A DNA stretch of 19,639 nucleotides from JAKZSU01 sp047517485 (GTDB lineage Bacteria; Pseudomonadota; Alphaproteobacteria; UBA7887): NCBI GenBank assembly GCA_047517485.1, contig JAKZSU010000006.1, positions 1 to 19,639 of the forward strand. The letters run 5' to 3'. The position numbers were made by a program, and so were the translations under genes. Below, piece by piece: positions 6,382-14,434 of the stretch. Position 1 is the stretch's first letter, and each line of letters starts with the position of its first letter. The notes under the pieces were generated by a model, which saw only the letters and a list, made by a program, of their open reading frames with translations, had not been told where the DNA came from and ran no database searches.

Positions 6382-8136
6382 ATGTCCGTCATCGAAGACC
6401 TTTCCACGCCGCGTAAAAGTCAAAAATTCTCTCCGATCGCCTGGATCCTCTCGCTCCAGCGCCGGGGAACAATTCGCGTTCGCCTGCTGGTGGGATTTGC
6501 CTTCGTCGGCATGATGACCGTCGCCCTCGGTGTCGTCGGCATCGCCACCATCTATGCGATGGCGAGCCTCACCGAAAAAATGTACCGGCATCCGCTGACG
6601 GTGAGCAACGCGGTGCTGACCGCGTCGAGCGAATTGACCGCGATTCAGGTCTCGATGAAGGAGATCGCGCTCGCCCAAGGCGACGAAATCAAGATCGCCG
6701 GTCTCTCGGCGGAGATCAGCGATCATGAAGCGCGCGCACTGGACAATCTCACCCGCGCGCGCGCGCGATTTCTCGGTGACCCGGCACAATTCGAGGCGGT
6801 GATCGACGCGGTCCGCGCCTGGCGGCCATTGCGTGAAACCATCGTTCGCTCGTCGCTTGCGCAAACCGACGCCGCGACCTTGGCCATCGTGGAATCGGAG
6901 GAGGCGGCGCATGTCGCGGGGATGCGGACCGCGATCGCCGGTTTGGTCGAGTTCGCCAGCGGCAAGGCCGATCAATTTCTCGCCAACAGCTTGTCGCGGC
7001 GAGACGCGGCGAGCGTTCAGCTCACGCTGCTGCTGGTTGGCGTCTTGGTCCTCGGAATCGGAGTCGCTTTATTTGTCATCAGCAGCATTACTCGGCCGCT
7101 CAACGCGCTCCGGACGACGATGTCGGTGCTAGCCGCCGGCACCAACGACGTCGACGTGCCGGCGCTCGACCGCAAGGACGAGGTCGGCGAGATGGCGCGA
7201 ACCGTGCTGATATTCAAGGACAACGCGATCGAGAACTTGCGTTTGGCGGCTGAGCAGAAAGAGACCGAACGTCGTGCCGAGGAAGAGAAACGCCTGGCGC
7301 TGCACAGCTTGGCCGATGAATTCGACCGCACGGTGGCGTCGGTTGTCGAGACCATCGATGCGGAAAGCGGCCGCGTGCATGACACCGCCAAGGTCATGTC
7401 GAACAACATAGCGGACGTCGGCGTCCGGGCCGCCGAGGTTGCCGACGCGGCGGACCGGGCGTCAAGGAATGTCGATTCGGTGGCGCACGCGAGCGAGGAG
7501 ATGGCGAGCTCGATCAGGGAAATCGCCGAGCGCGTCCATGAATCGTCGCAAATCGCCCAGGAAGCCGTCGCGCAGGTACGCGACACCACCGATCAGGTCC
7601 AGGCGCTGACCGATACCGCCGAGAGTATCGGCTCGGTGGTCGAATTGATCGGTAATGTCGCCGAACAAACTCGATTGCTGGCGCTCAATGCGACCATCGA
7701 GGCGGCGCGCGCCGGCGAGGCGGGACGAGGATTCGCGGTGGTCGCGGAAGAAGTCAAAAAACTTGCCGGCGAGACCGCCACGGCGACCGATCAGATCGCC
7801 GAGCGGATCGGCGAGGTTCAAGCGGTGTCCGCCGACGCCGGCGCGGCGATCAGCGGGATCGGCGGGACGATCGAGAAAATATCCACCATCGTCGCGGCGA
7901 TCGCGGCGGCGGTCGAGGAGCAGGACGCGGCGACGGCGGAGATCAGCAACCATAGCCGCGACGCGGCGGAGGGCACCGGCGCGGTGTCCAACACCATCGG
8001 CGAAGTCTCGGGCGCGGTCGGCGAGAACGAGCGCGCCGCCGGTGAGGTCGTCGAGGCGGCGCAATCGCTGACCGAGCAATCCGCCGTTCTCAAGGATCGC
8101 CTATCGGCCTTCCTCGGCCAGGTACGCGCGTCCTAA
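6382..8136 (+). CDS. Methyl-accepting chemotaxis protein
   Basis: This 584-residue chemoreceptor spans the inner membrane and controls the CheA kinase. Order: a cytoplasmic N-terminal stretch of about 34 residues, TM1 (about 35-57, LLVGFAFVGMMTVALGVVGI), a periplasmic helical domain of about 155 residues (four-helix-bundle size), TM2 (about 213-235, LTLLLVGVLVLGIGVALFVI), a HAMP domain (about 236-290, ITRPLNALRTTM to GEMARTVLIFKDN), and a long coiled-coil signalling domain. The highly conserved hairpin tip is EQTRLLALNATIEAARAGEA followed by GRGFAVVAEEVKKLA (about 428-463), which binds CheA and CheW. The C-terminus (FLGQVRAS) has no CheR-tethering pentapeptide. The ligand is unknown. The start codon follows AGAGG. 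A che operon lies on the same strand 7.5 kb downstream. Confidence 0.95.
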   Translation: MSVIEDLSTPRKSQKFSPIAWILSLQRRGTIRVRLLVGFAFVGMMTVALGVVGIATIYAMASLTEKMYRHPLTVSNAVLTASSELTAIQVSMKEIALAQGDEIKIAGLSAEISDHEARALDNLTRARARFLGDPAQFEAVIDAVRAWRPLRETIVRSSLAQTDAATLAIVESEEAAHVAGMRTAIAGLVEFASGKADQFLANSLSRRDAASVQLTLLLVGVLVLGIGVALFVISSITRPLNALRTTMSVLAAGTNDVDVPALDRKDEVGEMARTVLIFKDNAIENLRLAAEQKETERRAEEEKRLALHSLADEFDRTVASVVETIDAESGRVHDTAKVMSNNIADVGVRAAEVADAADRASRNVDSVAHASEEMASSIREIAERVHESSQIAQEAVAQVRDTTDQVQALTDTAESIGSVVELIGNVAEQTRLLALNATIEAARAGEAGRGFAVVAEEVKKLAGETATATDQIAERIGEVQAVSADAGAAISGIGGTIEKISTIVAAIAAAVEEQDAATAEISNHSRDAAEGTGAVSNTIGEVSGAVGENERAAGEVVEAAQSLTEQSAVLKDRLSAFLGQVRAS

Positions 8137-8139
8137 TTT

Positions 8140-8799
8140 TTACGGCGCCGGCGTTGGGTGGGCGAAGCCGTGCACCTCCTTGATGCTGCGTCCGCTCTTG
8201 ATCGCCGCCACCCAGGTGGCTTCTAGGGCGCCCTTGGTTTCGGCGGCGGTGATCACGGTTGCCAGATCCGCGCGCGGAATTACCATCACCCCGTCATCGT
8301 CACCGACCACGATATCGCCCGGATTGACCCACACCCCGGCCATCGAAATCGGCCCGTCGATGAAGCCGTCGGGCTCGGCACCGGCGCCGTGGGGAATGTT
8401 CGCGCGGGCGAATATCGGAAACCCGGCTTGGCGTAATTCGGCGGTGTCGCGGATCGCGCCGTCGATTACGCACCCCGCCGCGCCGCGGGTTTGCGCGTCC
8501 AGCGCCATCACCCCGCCGAGGGTCGCGTGGGCGACCCCGCCGCCGCCGTCGAGCATCAGCGCATCACCCGGATTGCACGCCGCGATCGCCAGGATTCCCG
8601 CCTCGACAGAGCCCGGACTGTAGGCGATGCGCGCCGGGCCGACGAGCTTCATGCCGGGCGCCACCGGGCCGATCGCCGCGGCCAGGGTTCCGCGGCCCCC
8701 CATGGCATCGGACAGCAGCGTCGTATCGAGCGCCGACAAGCGGTCGCGCGTGGCTTCGTCCAACGGCAGAACCTCGGCGGAGTATTGCAAAACAGTCAT
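8140..8799 (-). CDS. RraA-like class II pyruvate aldolase (HMG/CHA aldolase family)
   Basis: The 219-residue protein belongs to the RraA-like/HMG aldolase family. It carries the metal- and substrate-binding signature G-X20-R-D-X2-E exactly: G96, R117, D118 and E121 in GCVIDGAIRDTAELRQAG. True RNase E inhibitors (RraA) generally do not keep the full aldolase motif, so a divalent-metal aldolase for 4-hydroxy-4-methyl-2-oxoglutarate or 4-carboxy-4-hydroxy-2-oxoadipate, or oxaloacetate decarboxylase activity, is more likely. Its substrate cannot be fixed from sequence. The ATG at 8799 is preceded on its strand by GGGAGAG. It converges with the chemoreceptor (3-bp gap) and diverges from the APH-fold gene over 71 bp. 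Confidence 0.85.
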   Translation of the reverse strand: MTVLQYSAEVLPLDEATRDRLSALDTTLLSDAMGGRGTLAAAIGPVAPGMKLVGPARIAYSPGSVEAGILAIAACNPGDALMLDGGGGVAHATLGGVMALDAQTRGAAGCVIDGAIRDTAELRQAGFPIFARANIPHGAGAEPDGFIDGPISMAGVWVNPGDIVVGDDDGVMVIPRADLATVITAAETKGALEATWVAAIKSGRSIKEVHGFAHPTPAP

Positions 8800-8831
8800 C
8801 GGTTTTTCTCTCCCATGGGCTGGGCGCGGGC

Positions 8832-8861
8832 TTCCGTGTCCGCGTGTCTTCGGTCTATAAC
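8832..8861 (+). promoter_or_regulatory. Candidate sigma-70 promoter, possibly giving a leaderless transcript
   Basis: TTCCGT at 8832-8837 and TATAAC at 8856-8861 are separated by 18 bp. The expected start of transcription is about 8867-8869, only a few bases before the ATG at 8871, and no ribosome binding site is visible in between. The -10 box is good and the -35 box weak. Confidence 0.35.
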
Positions 8862-8870
8862 ACTTGAACT

Positions 8871-9935
8871 ATGACCGAACCACAATCGCAAGGCTCCGAC
8901 CTGATCGCGGTTCGCGACGCGCATCGTTTCGACGAGGCGGCGCTCGCCGATTATCTGCGCGGCAGGCTTGACGGAGCGACGGCACCGATGACCGTGAACC
9001 AGTTTCACGGTGGTCAATCCAATCCGACCTTCGTGCTCGCCTTCGGTAACGAAGAATATGTTCTACGCAAAAAACCGCCGGGCGAACTCTTGCCCTCGGC
9101 GCACGCGGTCGAGCGCGAATACCGAATTCAGAAGACCTTGGCCGCGACCGACCTGCCGCTCGCCGAGATGCACTTGTTGTGCGAGGACGCCAGGATCATC
9201 GGCACGCCGTTCTACATCATGGAGCGGATGCGCGGACGCATCTTCAATACCGTGCTGATGCAGGAGTCCAACCCGGGCGAACGCGCCGCCGCTTACGAGG
9301 CGATGGTCGACTGTCTGGCGATTCTCCACACCGTCGATTGGCAGGCGCTGAGTCTCGAGGATTTCGGCCGGCCGGGGAGCTATTTCGCCCGCCAGCTGTC
9401 GCGCTGGAGCAAGCAATACCGGGCCTCGGGCCTGCGGGTCATTCCGGCGATGGATCGGTTGCTCGAATGGTTGCCCGATCACCTGCCCGACGGCGACGAG
9501 GTCACCGTGGTGCACGGCGACTACCGGCTCGGCAATCTGATGTTGCACTCCACAGAGCCGCAGGTGATCGCGGTGTTCGATTGGGAGCTGTCGACGCTCG
9601 GCCATCCGCTCGCCGACCTCTCGTACAACATGCAGCCCTATGTCATGCACCATGAAGCGCATCTCGGGCTCGAGGGCGCCGATCTCGCCGGCCTCGGCAT
9701 TCCCACGGCCGAGGCCTACCTGGCGGACTATTGCCGCCGCGTCGGCCGTCCCGAATTCGACCCGGCGTTCTACATCGCGTTCTCGCTGTTCCGCAGCGCG
9801 GCGATCGTCGAGGGCGTTTACGCGAGAGGCGTCGCCGGCAACGCCAGCTCGAGCGACGCCAAGAAATACGGCGAAATGGTCGAACCCTACGCCAAGCGCG
9901 CCTGGTCGCTGATCGAGGATGCGGGCCTGGCGTGA
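8871..9935 (+). CDS. APH-fold phosphotransferase, ACAD10/11-type
   Basis: This 354-residue protein has the aminoglycoside-phosphotransferase kinase fold: a glycine-rich start FHGGQSNPTFVLAFGNEEYV with LRKKPPGELLPSAHAVEREY, the hinge FYIMERMRGRIF, the catalytic loop VVHGDYRLGNLM (H215, D217) and the metal-binding FDWELSTLGHPLADLSY (D237). The R-K-K-P and H-A-V-E-R-E-Y blocks are typical of the subfamily found as the N-terminal domain of ACAD10/ACAD11, which phosphorylates 4-hydroxyacyl-CoA during hydroxy-acid breakdown. It is not an antibiotic resistance enzyme by pattern. No ribosome site precedes the ATG. It fits the acyl-CoA genes nearby, although no acyl-CoA dehydrogenase is seen in the window. 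Confidence 0.88.
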   Translation: MTEPQSQGSDLIAVRDAHRFDEAALADYLRGRLDGATAPMTVNQFHGGQSNPTFVLAFGNEEYVLRKKPPGELLPSAHAVEREYRIQKTLAATDLPLAEMHLLCEDARIIGTPFYIMERMRGRIFNTVLMQESNPGERAAAYEAMVDCLAILHTVDWQALSLEDFGRPGSYFARQLSRWSKQYRASGLRVIPAMDRLLEWLPDHLPDGDEVTVVHGDYRLGNLMLHSTEPQVIAVFDWELSTLGHPLADLSYNMQPYVMHHEAHLGLEGADLAGLGIPTAEAYLADYCRRVGRPEFDPAFYIAFSLFRSAAIVEGVYARGVAGNASSSDAKKYGEMVEPYAKRAWSLIEDAGLA

Positions 9936-9964
9936 GGGGGCGGAATGAAAAGTAGGAGATCCGA

Positions 9965-10537
9965 ATGGTGGTAAGGGGAGCGATTTTAGCACTTTGTCTG
10001 TCGATGGTAACGGCATCAGGCGCGGTGGCGGAGGATCTTGATCCGTTGATCGGCGAGAGCCGGGCGGCGATCAAAGGATTTGGTATGTCGTTGAAGGCCG
10101 AGCTCGTCGCGGCGATGAAGGCTGGTGGGCCGGTCAATGCGCTCGGGGTGTGCAATGTGGTGGCGCCGGGGATCGCCGCCGAGCGCTCGATCGCCTATCG
10201 GGGGCGGGTCGGGCGGACCTCGCTCAAGCGTCGTAATGCGGCGAACGCCCCAGATGGTTGGGAGATCGACGTGATGCAATCGTTCGAGGCGCGCAAAGCG
10301 GCGGGCGAGGACGTGAAGACGCTCGATTATGCCGAAATCGTCAGCGAGAACGGCAGCCGGATTTTTCGTTACATGAAGGCGATCCCCACCGCCGAGGTTT
10401 GCACCAAATGTCACGGCACCACGATCGCGCCCGAGGTCGCGGCGGCGATCGACGAACTCTATCCCACCGACATGGCGCGCGGCTTCGAAGTCGGTGATAT
10501 CCGCGGCGCGTTTACGCTGAGAAAAGTGCTCGACTAA
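9965..10537 (+). CDS. Periplasmic Tll0287-like (DUF3365) c-type haem protein
   Basis: The 190-residue protein starts with a signal peptide (MVVRGAILALCLSMVTASGA with cleavage probably after VAE or GAVA) and continues as a DUF3365/Tll0287-like domain. It shows GVCNVVAPGIAAE, RVGRTSLKRRNAANAPDGWE, CTKCHG with the C-x-x-C-H haem attachment site (C146, C149, H150), and the end YPTDMARGFEVGDIRGAFTL. Related domains hold a covalently bound haem and are proposed redox or gas sensors; here it stands alone and would float in or be tethered to the periplasm. The ATG at 9965 has TAGGAGAT nearby at 9953-9960. It is 29 bp after the APH-fold gene and 28 bp before NIPSNAP. Confidence 0.88.
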   Translation: MVVRGAILALCLSMVTASGAVAEDLDPLIGESRAAIKGFGMSLKAELVAAMKAGGPVNALGVCNVVAPGIAAERSIAYRGRVGRTSLKRRNAANAPDGWEIDVMQSFEARKAAGEDVKTLDYAEIVSENGSRIFRYMKAIPTAEVCTKCHGTTIAPEVAAAIDELYPTDMARGFEVGDIRGAFTLRKVLD

Positions 10538-10565
10538 CGAAAATTGAAAAATTGGGGAGGACGAC

Positions 10566-10883
10566 GTGGCGATATACGAACTGTGGACTTACACATTCAA
10601 GGTCGGCAAGCTGGGCGAGGCGGTCGCGCTCTATGCCAACGAGGGATGGCCGGCGCTGGAAAAATATCAGGATTATTTGGTCGGCTATTTCACCGGCGAT
10701 ATCGGCGCGCTCAACCAGCTGATCCACGTCTGGAAGTTCGCCGACGATGCCGACCGCCGCGAATTTTGGAGCACCTTGTTCGCCGACGACGCCTTCATGG
10801 CGTTCGCGGGCAAACTGCGACCGCTCGTGCTGACCCAGGAAAACAAGTTGATGCTCGCCTCACCCTGGGGACCGCATCCGTAA
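10566..10883 (+). CDS. NIPSNAP family protein
   Basis: This 105-residue protein matches the NIPSNAP ferredoxin-like fold: YELWTYTFKVGKLGEAVALY, LVGYFTGDIGALNQLIHVWK, FADDADRREFWSTLF, and LRPLVLTQENKLM. Bacterial NIPSNAPs are small dimeric alpha-beta barrel proteins of unsettled function, often next to acyl-CoA or aromatic degradation genes, as here. The start is GTG at 10566, supported by GGGGAGGA at 10554-10561. Its stop (TAA, 10881-10883) abuts the reverse-strand stop of the enoyl-CoA hydratase gene with no spacer. Confidence 0.88.
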   Translation: MAIYELWTYTFKVGKLGEAVALYANEGWPALEKYQDYLVGYFTGDIGALNQLIHVWKFADDADRREFWSTLFADDAFMAFAGKLRPLVLTQENKLMLASPWGPHP

Positions 10884-11672
10884 TTACCGCCCCTTGAATT
10901 CGGGTTTGCGTTTTTCGGCGAAGGCGGTGATGCCTTCCTTGAAATCGTCGGTGTTCGCGCTTGCCGCGATCGCCTGGGATTCGGCGTCGAGCTGATCGGC
11001 GATGCCGGATTGCAGCGAGCGGTTGACCAGGGTTTTCGTTTTGGCATAGGCCAACGTCGGGCCCTTGGCCAGGCGGCCGGCGAGCTTCGCGGTTTCGCTT
11101 TCCAGCTGGTCCGCCGCGACGGTGAAATTGACCAAGCCCAACTCGACCGCCTTGGCGGTGTCGAAACGGTCGGACAGCATAATCAGTTCCATCGCCTTGT
11201 GACGGCCGACCAGGCGCGGCAGGAAATAGCTCGACGAGCCGTCCGGGCTCGCGCCGATCATCGAATAGGCCAAGGTGAAGACCGCGTTGTCCGCCGCGAT
11301 TACCATGTCGCACGCCATCGCGATCGAGAATCCGGCGCCGGCGCACGGTCCGTGCACGCTGGCGATCACCGGCTTCGGCATGCGGTGCATCGCGATCACC
11401 GCGTCGTGCATGGCGAGCGTCATGTCGAGCATCTGGCGGTCGAGGTTCTGGCCGAGCTGCGCGTGAAACAGCTGGACATCACCGCCGGCCATGAAGCCCT
11501 TGCCGGCGCCGCGCAGCACCACCACCCGCACCGCGCTGTCGCGCTCAACCGTCAGCATGGTGTCGCGCAGCGCATTCGCCAAATCGAGATCGAGGGCGTT
11601 CAGCCGGTCGGGGCGATTGAGGGTGACCGTGGCGACGGCGTCGTCGATCGACAATAGGACGGACTCACTCAT
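10884..11672 (-). CDS. Enoyl-CoA hydratase/isomerase family protein
   Basis: The 262-residue protein is a crotonase-fold enzyme acting on acyl-CoA thioesters. Visible family features are VATVTLNRPDRLNALDLDLA, the first oxyanion-hole strand GKGFMAGGDVQLF, the second oxyanion site HGPCAGAGFSIAMACDMVIA, and RLVGRHKAMELIMLSDRFDT. At the two catalytic Glu positions of classical hydratase (E144 and E164) the first is not Glu (FTLAYSMIG) and the second is Asp-like (SPDGSSS, D154), as in PaaG-like isomerases; an isomerase or hydratase with altered chemistry is possible. ATG at 11672 has a GAGGAG site 8 bases upstream and is preferred over the ATG at 11693. It follows the MBL-fold gene by 57 bp. Confidence 0.9.
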   Translation of the reverse strand: MSESVLLSIDDAVATVTLNRPDRLNALDLDLANALRDTMLTVERDSAVRVVVLRGAGKGFMAGGDVQLFHAQLGQNLDRQMLDMTLAMHDAVIAMHRMPKPVIASVHGPCAGAGFSIAMACDMVIAADNAVFTLAYSMIGASPDGSSSYFLPRLVGRHKAMELIMLSDRFDTAKAVELGLVNFTVAADQLESETAKLAGRLAKGPTLAYAKTKTLVNRSLQSGIADQLDAESQAIAASANTDDFKEGITAFAEKRKPEFKGR

Positions 11673-11729
11673 GACTTGGGCTCCTCGCTGCATATTGAAT
11701 TTATTCGATGATGGATCGGGACCGGCGGC

Positions 11730-12785
11730 TCACGCAAGGGTGTCCTGGAAACGGATAAGGCCGTCTGGACCGATGTCGCGCGAAGTTTGGCCGCGCTTGG
11801 TCAGCCGGTTGAGATGGGCGATCACTTCGCCGAGCGCGAGCGCCGATTGGAACGCGTCGAGGCCCGGCCTGAACAGGTCCGGAACCAGGCTCATCGCGGT
11901 GCGCGGCGCGGCGCACAAGCCGCGGATTTCGGCCAAGCGTTCGTCGTGATGATTGATCAGCGCGGCGACACGCGGGCGCAAGCCGTAATACGGCAGACCG
12001 TGCGACGGCAGCACCAGGGTGTCCTCGGGCAGCGCGGCAAGCCGGTTCAAGGACGCCACGAAGTCGGCGATAGGATCCTCCTCGGGCTGCTCTTCCCAGG
12101 CGCTGATGTTGGGGGTGATACGCGGCAGCGCCTGATCGCCGGCGATCAACACGCCGAGCGTGGGGCAGTGAAAGCAGAGATGTCCGGTGGCATGGCCCTC
12201 GCAATTGATCGCGATCCAGTCGTGGTCGCCGATGCGGACGCGTTCGCCGTCGTCGATACGGGTGAAACCGAGCGGCGGCCGCGATACATCGCGCGGGAAA
12301 TGGCGGAAGACCTCGAGCATCCCCTCGGCCGCGGCGGGCTCGACACCGTGCGCCGTGAAATGCGCCAGACGCGCGGCCTCGCGGTCCGAACCGTGATCCA
12401 GCCAGGCGAGCTGGGTGACCATGAAGGTGGCGTTGCTGGTCCATAGGCCGACGCCGTATTCCGCTTCCAGCCACCCGGCGAGACCGACATGATCGGGATG
12501 GAAATGAGTGAGCAGCAGGCGCCGCGCCGGCGCGGCGGAGAAGCGCGCGTCGAACAAGTCTCGCCACACCGCCTTGATCGGATCGGTGGCGAGGCCGCTA
12601 TCGACGAGTGTCCAGCCGTCGCCATCCGCGACCAGCCATAAATTGATGTGGTCGAGGGCGAACGGCAGCGGCATGCGCAGCCACTCGACGCCCGGGGCGA
12701 CGGCGACCGGCTCGCCGATCGGCGCCGGGTCCGCGAACGGATAAATTGGGCCGGCGGGTTGCTGATCTCTCGCGGGCGTTGTCAT
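11730..12785 (-). CDS. MBL-fold metallo-hydrolase
   Basis: The 351-residue protein is a metallo-beta-lactamase-fold hydrolase. Two-metal ligands are visible: THFHPDHVG (H94, H96, D98, H99), GHATGH (H198, with H202 nearby), D217 in IAGDQ, and H262 in LPSHG. Before these come NLWLVADGDGWTLVDSGLAT; the C-terminal 80 residues (EIRGLCAAPRTAM, ALALGEVIAHLNRLTKRGQT) look like the winged-helix tail of LACTB2-like members. Substrates of this group are often thioesters, lactones or nucleic acids; none can be named. The start lies 6 bp after the SDR stop with AAGGCGA as ribosome site, so it is translated from the SDR-nadK-moaA transcript. Confidence 0.9.
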   Translation of the reverse strand: MTTPARDQQPAGPIYPFADPAPIGEPVAVAPGVEWLRMPLPFALDHINLWLVADGDGWTLVDSGLATDPIKAVWRDLFDARFSAAPARRLLLTHFHPDHVGLAGWLEAEYGVGLWTSNATFMVTQLAWLDHGSDREAARLAHFTAHGVEPAAAEGMLEVFRHFPRDVSRPPLGFTRIDDGERVRIGDHDWIAINCEGHATGHLCFHCPTLGVLIAGDQALPRITPNISAWEEQPEEDPIADFVASLNRLAALPEDTLVLPSHGLPYYGLRPRVAALINHHDERLAEIRGLCAAPRTAMSLVPDLFRPGLDAFQSALALGEVIAHLNRLTKRGQTSRDIGPDGLIRFQDTLA

Positions 12786-12791
12786 GTCGCC

Positions 12792-13559
12792 TTAGCGCGG
12801 TGCCAGTCGAACCGCGCCGTCGAGCCTGATGGTTTCACCGTTGAGGATGTTGCTGCCGTACATGTAGGCCACCAGATCGGCGTATTCTTCCGCCGTGCCC
12901 AGGCGTTTGGGGAACGGGGTCGCGGCGGCGAGCGAGGCTTGCACGTCGTCGGGCAGCGCGCCCATCATCGGGGTCAGGAACAGCCCGGGGGCGATGGTGT
13001 TGACGCGAATGCCGAACTGCGACAGGTCGCGCGCGGCGCAGATGGTGAGAGCGATCACGCCGCCTTTCGAAGACGCATAGGCGGCCTGGCCGACTTGTCC
13101 TTCATACCCCGCGACCGACGACGTATTGACGATCAGATCGCGCGCCCCGTCCTCGTCGCCGTCATTATATTGCATGGCGTCGGCGGAGGCCTTCATCACG
13201 TTGAAGGTGCCGACTAGATTGACCATGATGACGTTCTTATAGGTCTCGAGCGGAAGCGGACCCTTGCGGCTCAAAATTCGCCCCGGCGTGCCGATCCCGG
13301 CGCAATTGACGGTCAACGTCAGTTGCCCGAAAGCGTCGACCGAGGCGTCGACTGCGGCGAAGGCGCCGTCTTCGTCGGTGACGTCGAGGCTGGCAAACCG
13401 CGCGCGCTCGCCGAGTTCAGCTGCTTTCGCTTCGCCCCGCTCGCTGTCGCGATCGAGGATCGTCACCTTTCCCCCGGCGCCGATAACTTTTGCCGCGGTC
13501 GCGGCGCCAAGACCGGATGCGCCGCCGGTGACGATGGCATGACAAGTGCCGAGCCCCAT
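12792..13559 (-). CDS. SDR oxidoreductase, HSD10-like 3-hydroxyacyl-CoA dehydrogenase
   Basis: This 255-residue short-chain dehydrogenase has the NAD-binding VTGGASGLGAA near its start, ILDRD (Asp at the end of strand 2, favouring NAD), VNCAGIG, NTSSVAGYEGQVGQAAYASSK with catalytic Ser, Tyr and Lys, and VNTIAPGLFLTPM. The long insertion GIGTPGRILSRKGPLPLETY and FPKRLGTAEEYADLV match type II 3-hydroxyacyl-CoA dehydrogenase (HSD17B10-like), which oxidises 3-hydroxyacyl-CoA in beta-oxidation. With the enoyl-CoA hydratase two genes downstream it supplies two successive steps. ATG at 13559 is preceded by AGAAGGGA. A longer frame to 13625 has no family similarity. Confidence 0.9.
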   Translation of the reverse strand: MGLGTCHAIVTGGASGLGAATAAKVIGAGGKVTILDRDSERGEAKAAELGERARFASLDVTDEDGAFAAVDASVDAFGQLTLTVNCAGIGTPGRILSRKGPLPLETYKNVIMVNLVGTFNVMKASADAMQYNDGDEDGARDLIVNTSSVAGYEGQVGQAAYASSKGGVIALTICAARDLSQFGIRVNTIAPGLFLTPMMGALPDDVQASLAAATPFPKRLGTAEEYADLVAYMYGSNILNGETIRLDGAVRLAPR

Positions 13560-13632
13560 GGTGTGTCCCTTCTCTCGATAAAATTCCGCCGCGCCGTCGG
13601 TAGCCGAGCTAGGTCGCCGAAGCAAGTAAGTA

Positions 13633-14400
13633 TTACGGCGTGAACTGCTCGCTGATAATCCGTTCCTCGAGATTGTGCTCGGGATCGAACATTAGGGTGA
13701 GGCTGGTTTCGCTGTCCTGGCTGACCTCGACACGCGAGACGTTGCGCACTTCGGTGTAGTCGGCGGTGGCGCTCACCGGCCGGCGCTGTGGATCGAGTAC
13801 ATCGATGGCAACCATCGTCGTTTCCGGCAACAGCGCGCCGCGCCAGCGACGCGGGCGAAAGGCGCAAATCGGTGTCAGCGCGAGCAGCGGCGTGCCGAGC
13901 GGCAGGATCGGACCGTGCGCCGAAAGATTGTACGCCGTGCTGCCGGCGGGGGTCGCGACCATGATGCCGTCACAGACCAGCATATCGAGGCGCTCTTTGC
14001 CATCGATGGCGATCTTGAGGTTCGCGGCGAAGCGGGTTTCCCGCAATAGCGATACTTCGTTGATCGCCAATCCGCCGACGATGCGTCCGTCGGCGCAGGT
14101 CGCGTGCATGCGCAGCGGATGCAGCGGTGTCCTGTCCGCCGCCGCGATCCGTTCGGGCAAATCGTCTTCGTGGTAGAGGTTCATCAGGAAGCCGACGGTT
14201 CCCCGATTCATGCCGTATATCGGCACGTTGCGGCTCATGAAACGGTGCAGCGTCTCGATCATGAAACCGTCGCCGCCCAGGGCCACGATGACGTCGGCCC
14301 GGTCCGGGCCGACATGCTCGTAGCGTTGGGTTAGATCAGCATAGGCTAACGTCGCTTCGGGGTTCTCCGCGGCGACGAATCCGAGTGCGATTTCGGACAT
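13633..14400 (-). CDS. nadK: NAD kinase
   Basis: NAD kinase makes NADP from NAD with ATP. The 255-residue protein shows VIVALGGDGFMIETLHRFM with the GGDG motif (42-45), GMNRGTVGFLMN, AINEVSL with the N-E pair (114-115), and the second nucleotide motif TPAGSTAYNLSAHGPILP (from 150). The protein is on the short side but complete, as in other alphaproteobacterial forms. It starts 34 bp downstream of the moaA stop and ends 73 bp before the SDR start, so cotranscription with moaA is likely. Confidence 0.93.
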   Translation of the reverse strand: MSEIALGFVAAENPEATLAYADLTQRYEHVGPDRADVIVALGGDGFMIETLHRFMSRNVPIYGMNRGTVGFLMNLYHEDDLPERIAAADRTPLHPLRMHATCADGRIVGGLAINEVSLLRETRFAANLKIAIDGKERLDMLVCDGIMVATPAGSTAYNLSAHGPILPLGTPLLALTPICAFRPRRWRGALLPETTMVAIDVLDPQRRPVSATADYTEVRNVSRVEVSQDSETSLTLMFDPEHNLEERIISEQFTP

Positions 14401-14434
14401 GGGATGCGCGGCGTGGTCCGCTTAACCCGTCAAC

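Noticed and set aside
7017..8093. Open frames on the minus strand opposite the chemoreceptor
   Set aside because: Serine/alanine-rich shadows of the coiled-coil codons, with no domain similarity.
8871..9935. Aminoglycoside resistance kinase
   Set aside because: The fold is shared, but the sequence blocks belong to the ACAD10/11-type subfamily and the neighbours are acyl-CoA genes.
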